Positions 9,078-11,928 of a stretch of 11,928 bases of DNA are shown piece after piece; positions within the stretch are counted from its first letter, which is position 1; each line of letters opens with the position of its first letter. The position numbers were made by a program, and so were the translations under genes. The DNA is from Russula earlei (taxonomy: Eukaryota > Basidiomycota > Agaricomycetes > Russulales > Russulaceae), in NCBI GenBank assembly GCA_025769875.1, contig JAGFNK010001265.1, positions 1 through 11,928 on the forward strand, in the 5' to 3' direction. The notes beneath the pieces are model-generated. The model saw nothing but the letters and a program-made list of their open reading frames with translations. It made no database searches and was not told the DNA's origin.

Positions 9078-11113
9078 ATGAGCGCACTGCTGATGAATTG
9101 ATGGCCGACCTTGGAGGGCTTTCAGATGCCGGGGGATGACTATAACGAAGAGTTGGAGGAACCAGGGTCTTCGAGCCACCTCAACGGAAAGCCACGACGG
9201 ACCCTGACGATGTCATATCTGAAGAAGGCGAGGGAGAGGTAGATGGGGAAACAGGGGGGCCCATTGGAATGATTCTTGAAGGAGGTGTCAAGCCCGCAGA
9301 GGAACTTGATGCAGAGGAGGTTCGGAGAATGGAGCTCGGCACTGTGGACGACGTGCGAAAAGTTGCGAGGCTCGAGGGGAGCAGACGCATGGCCGAGATT
9401 TTGGGTGTATGTTTCTGCCTTTTTATTTATCTTCTACCCTTGAATATTCGACACAGGAAATTGAAAAATATCAAGCCAATCCATCATCCAACGAGGCAAT
9501 GTCCATGCCGGTACACTCCAACCCTGAGTACAACGTTATTGTCCAGGCGAACAACCTTTCCGTCGACGTTGACAACGAGATCCTTGTCGTGCACAAGGCA
9601 ACTATCCGTTCCTTTGCCCGGCTTAAAGTATTGATTGGACCCTCCCTTACCTGCTGTAGTTTATTAGAGACCACTACGCGCCAAAGTTCCCTGAACTCGA
9701 ACGGCTCATCACTGATCCAAATATGTACGTCAAAGCCGTTCGAAAATTGGCCAACGATGAGGTGCGTGATTAAGCAAACGTTATTGATTTATACTTATAC
9801 CTCCACACAAGGATCCCACCAGAGCTGATCTCAAGGAAATCCCCCCAGCAGTCGTTATGAGTGTCCTGATGGCTGCAACGACATCAGCGGGACAGAAGCT
9901 ATCGGATTCAGAGTGGCTGTCCGTAGAGCGTGCTTGCGATCTTGCCGACCGTCTGGAGAAGGTTCGGACAAAGGTACAGACCACCGTTGATTTGCTGCTC
10001 CGTCAACGGACTCACCTAGCTCTATTCAGATCTTCATGTACGTCAGTTCGAGAATGAATGTCCTTGCACCCAATTTGTCAGCTATCGTCGGTACAACCAC
10101 AGCGGCCAAATTACTCGGTGTGGCGGGCGGCTTGAATGGGCTGGCTAAGATGCTGCTTGCAATGTCCACGTGAGTTTTCAGACCGCTCTCCGCTACCATC
10201 AGTCTTTGAGCTCCCATTGTCGTAGCTTCTCGGTGCGCAGAGGAAAATTGCAGCTGGGTTCTCCAGCGCAACGCATAGACGGCATACCGGATTCGTGTAC
10301 CAGTCTGAACTCATTCAGAGCACACCTCCGGAACATCAGCTCAAACTTCAGCGCACTGTGGGTGCCAAGTGCGTGTTGGCGGCGCGAATGGATTTAGAAC
10401 GAAATAGACGAGACGGTCTCTCGCTTCTTTTGCCGCTGCCTGACTCTCGTCGTTGACATGACGATTTTCGTTGAGCAGGTGGTTATGGAGACGAGCTCAG
10501 AGAAAAGATCGAAAGACATTGATCGGTTGACTGCGCCTCCACCGTCTAAGGTGGTGAAGCCGCTGGCCATACCGAACGACGGTCCCAAGAAGCGGCGCGG
10601 GTGGCAGACGGTGTGGACCACTTGTCTCTAGCACGCACTTTGTTCTGACGGTGTTTAATCAGGGCTCGCAAAGCCAAGGAGGCATATCGCAGACGGAACT
10701 CCGAAAGCTGACGAATCGTATGGCGTTTGGAGAGGCAGAAGAAGAATTGCGGTTTGACGAGACAAAGGGCCCGGCATGATCGGCGTGGGCACCGGGAAAG
10801 TCCGGGCCAACTGGGTGAGGCAAAAAGTCGGGGTAAGCGAATGATTATTAGGCAGTGTCGGGCCAGGGCTGAAGCGTCGTCCTTGATAGCCAAACTGTCA
10901 AAGACGAATCGGTTGCGAACGGCGGCCCTTGCAAGAGCTGCGAATTCGGCAACAAACGTCCGGCACAGCGTCATCCCTCGTCGTCACTCGGTACAAGGGT
11001 TCGAATTGACAAATCGTGCTGCCGCACAGCGTGTGAAGGAGGCAAATGATCGCTGGTTCACGAACGGGACATTCTCGTTTGTGGGGCAGAAGGGTTCAAC
11101 GACACAGACGTGA
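9078..11113 (+). pseudogene. PRP31: PRP31 U4/U6 snRNP splicing factor, all exons present but frame repeatedly broken
   Basis: Prp31 binds the U4 snRNA-15.5K (Snu13) complex through its Nop domain and holds the U4/U6.U5 tri-snRNP together; it is normally essential. Nine exons are readable: 9078-9406, 9457-9597, 9660-9761, 9812-9973, 10030-10169, 10226-10415, 10479-10610, 10663-10832 and 10890-11113. Motifs in order: [61 protein letters not shown], the Nop hallmark [34 protein letters not shown], then [24 protein letters not shown] and [20 protein letters not shown] in the Prp31 C-terminal domain. Breaks I see: 9131-9135, 9188-9190, about 10153, 10520, 10598-10601, 10688, 10770-10772, about 10811, and a compensating pair at about 10956 and 10988. 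A further break near 9084 disappears if translation starts at ATG 9101. Retained introns rule out a retrocopy. Indel-dominated damage leaves sequence error possible. Confidence 0.85.
9598..9659 (+). other. PRP31: GC-AG intron in PRP31
   Basis: The protein joins DNEILVVHK to [10 protein letters not shown] only if 62 nt from 9598 to 9659 are removed. The donor is AAG|GCAACT instead of GT, and the acceptor is CTGTAG. GC-AG introns exist in fungi but usually read GCAAGT. Here the weaker GCAACT may be a T-to-C change in a decaying copy. Confidence 0.65.
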
Positions 11114-11317
11114 TAGATGGCGTGGCCAGATGCTAGTTGCTCTCTTTCATTCATGCTCGTACTATGTGAAGGAATCGGGGCAGTCAGGACCTGTTGGCTA
11201 TTGCGAGACTAAGCTATGCTGTTGTAACTACACAGAACGGTTTTAAAGCGAGAAAATCATAAAGGACTACGGCTGGCGGGAGGCGTGGTTACCGAAGGGC
11301 GACTGCTCTGCGCAACG
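11114..11317. other. Short gap between convergent PRP31 and ISU1 copies
   Basis: These 204 nt separate the two stop codons and must serve both 3' ends. An AATAAA on the plus strand at 11321-11326 could end PRP31 transcripts, which would then overlap the last ISU1 codons. No gene is seen here. Confidence 0.4.
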
Positions 11318-11848
11318 TCAAATAAACTCTTTCTGCTTGGCGGCTGAGAGCTCAGACCGTTTCGATCGATAGTCCTTGATAGCTGAGCGGATGGCGTCCT
11401 CGGCCCAAACACTAGGAATGACATGACGTCAGCGAAGGGAGGAGAATGGGGAGAGGTGGGCGTCTACACACTCGAGCAGTGGAGTTTGACGGGGGGGAAG
11501 CGCAAGCTCCTTGGCAATCTCCGTGTTTTGATTTTTCCGGCATCCTCGAGCGAAAAGACCCTTGACGCGCTCGGTCTATACGAACTAGAGCGATTGCGCT
11601 TTCCACAACCAAAGGTTGTTGAACTTGACGTCTGAGATGATGCCGTTCTCGTCGACACGAATCTGCAACTTCATGACGTCGCCGCAGTGTTCCCACGGTC
11701 GAAAAAAACAAGACGACGATCTTAGTCAGCTCGTTCTGGCTCCAGAGGGGCGAACGGGGGTGGGGGGGGGGGGGAGAGGATCACATACGGGCGGGGCACC
11801 TACAAGCCCTGTCCCAACGTCGATGTCGTTTTTGGGGAGGGAGCCGAC
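11318..11848 (-). pseudogene. ISU1: ISU1/ISCU iron-sulfur cluster scaffold, broken; 5' end beyond window
   Basis: Isu1 is the mitochondrial-matrix scaffold on which Nfs1 and frataxin assemble Fe-S clusters. Minus-strand pieces in order: VGSLPKNDIDVGTGLVGAP (11848 to about 11789), CGDVMKLQIRVDENGIISDV (from 11686), a frame-broken stretch of the GCGSAIASSS and RVKG type (about 11620-11555), SLEDAGKIK, then LPPVKLHCS (about 11500-11472), a 3' intron with a GTGTGT donor (about 11470-11412), and AEDAIRSAIKDYRSKR ending at TGA 11320-11318. The three cluster-ligand cysteine contexts (CGDV, GCG, LHCS) survive. The frame breaks at about 11617, 11601, 11590, 11577, 11550, 11530, in the C7 run near 11494, and after the last intron. 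The intron-like gap 11788-11687 has a GTATGT donor but no AG directly before TGC. Upstream of 11849 is a CACCCAG acceptor, so earlier exons lie outside the window. Confidence 0.82.
11756..11774 (+). repeat. Homopolymer G run (G5-T-G13) inside the ISU1 intron-like gap
   Basis: Five G at 11756-11760, one T, then thirteen G at 11762-11774. On the coding strand of ISU1 it is a C13 run inside the 102-nt gap between two exons. Runs this long are slippage-prone both in cells and in sequencing, and may explain the unusual length of this gap. Confidence 0.8.
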
Positions 11849-11928
11849 CTGGGTGCAGAGAGATTATCAGATAAAGAGGGAAAACTCAAAAGGGAGACGA
11901 GGACGGCCCTAGACGCCGGCGGTACGCA

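Noticed and set aside
9078..9100. Frameshift in the first codons of PRP31
   Set aside because: An in-frame ATG at 9101 (MADLGGLSD) could be the real start, so the mismatch with ATG 9078 need not be damage.
10546..10974. 142-residue open frame on the minus strand
   Set aside because: It lies antisense to PRP31 exons 7-9 and has no motif. The plus strand carries conserved Prp31 C-terminal sequence.
10986..11000. GGGTTCGAA resembling a tRNA T-arm
   Set aside because: It encodes QGFEL of Prp31, and no anticodon arm or acceptor stem can be paired around it.
1..11928. A defence island, biosynthetic cluster, CRISPR array or other new system
   Set aside because: The recognisable genes are unrelated eukaryotic housekeeping or family genes, most of them broken. 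No repeats-with-spacers, no linked enzymes and no transposase or reverse-transcriptase motifs were found.

Overview
The window looks like nuclear DNA from a mushroom-forming basidiomycete (Agaricomycetes). The evidence is short GT-AG introns of 46-64 nt in most genes, CTNAC-like branch sites, a member of the F-box/leucine-rich family that is expanded in Agaricomycetes, and a P-loop ATPase of a type I know from these fungi. No database was searched; all names come from reading translated motifs.

Layout, left to right. 1-1750 is a C-rich, G-poor tract whose plus strand reads Ala/Pro/Ser/Thr-rich in changing frames; I cannot name it. 1750-2068 is AT-richer and holds a possible poly(A) signal for a GC3-rich exon on the minus strand at 2069-2270. 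2280-3548 has no recognisable gene apart from one doubtful 2712-3020 frame. 3549-4702 (+) is a broken F-box gene. 5258-6621 (-) is an intact five-exon RRP8, the nucleolar 25S rRNA m1A methyltransferase. 7163-8905 (+), divergent from RRP8, is a broken HerA/FtsK-like P-loop ATPase. 9078-11113 (+) is a nine-exon PRP31, the U4/U6 snRNP splicing factor, with its exon structure complete but its frame broken about ten times. 11318-11848 (-), convergent with PRP31 and running off the right edge, is a broken ISU1/ISCU, the mitochondrial Fe-S scaffold.

The striking point is the contrast. RRP8 is perfectly open across all five exons, while four flanking genes carry repeated 1-2 nt frame breaks. PRP31 and ISU1 are normally essential, so intact copies should exist elsewhere (another locus, or the other nucleus of a dikaryon), or the sequence has local indel errors. 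The damage in PRP31 is mostly indels, often in short homopolymers, with almost no stop substitutions and mostly good splice sites, which keeps sequencing or assembly error open. The F-box copy has larger deletions and the ATPase has a nonsense-like codon, which point to true decay.

The genes form no operon or obvious functional system. RRP8, PRP31 and ISU1 are unrelated housekeeping genes that happen to be neighbours. I found no CRISPR array, no tRNA, no recognisable transposase or reverse transcriptase, and no convincing undescribed system.
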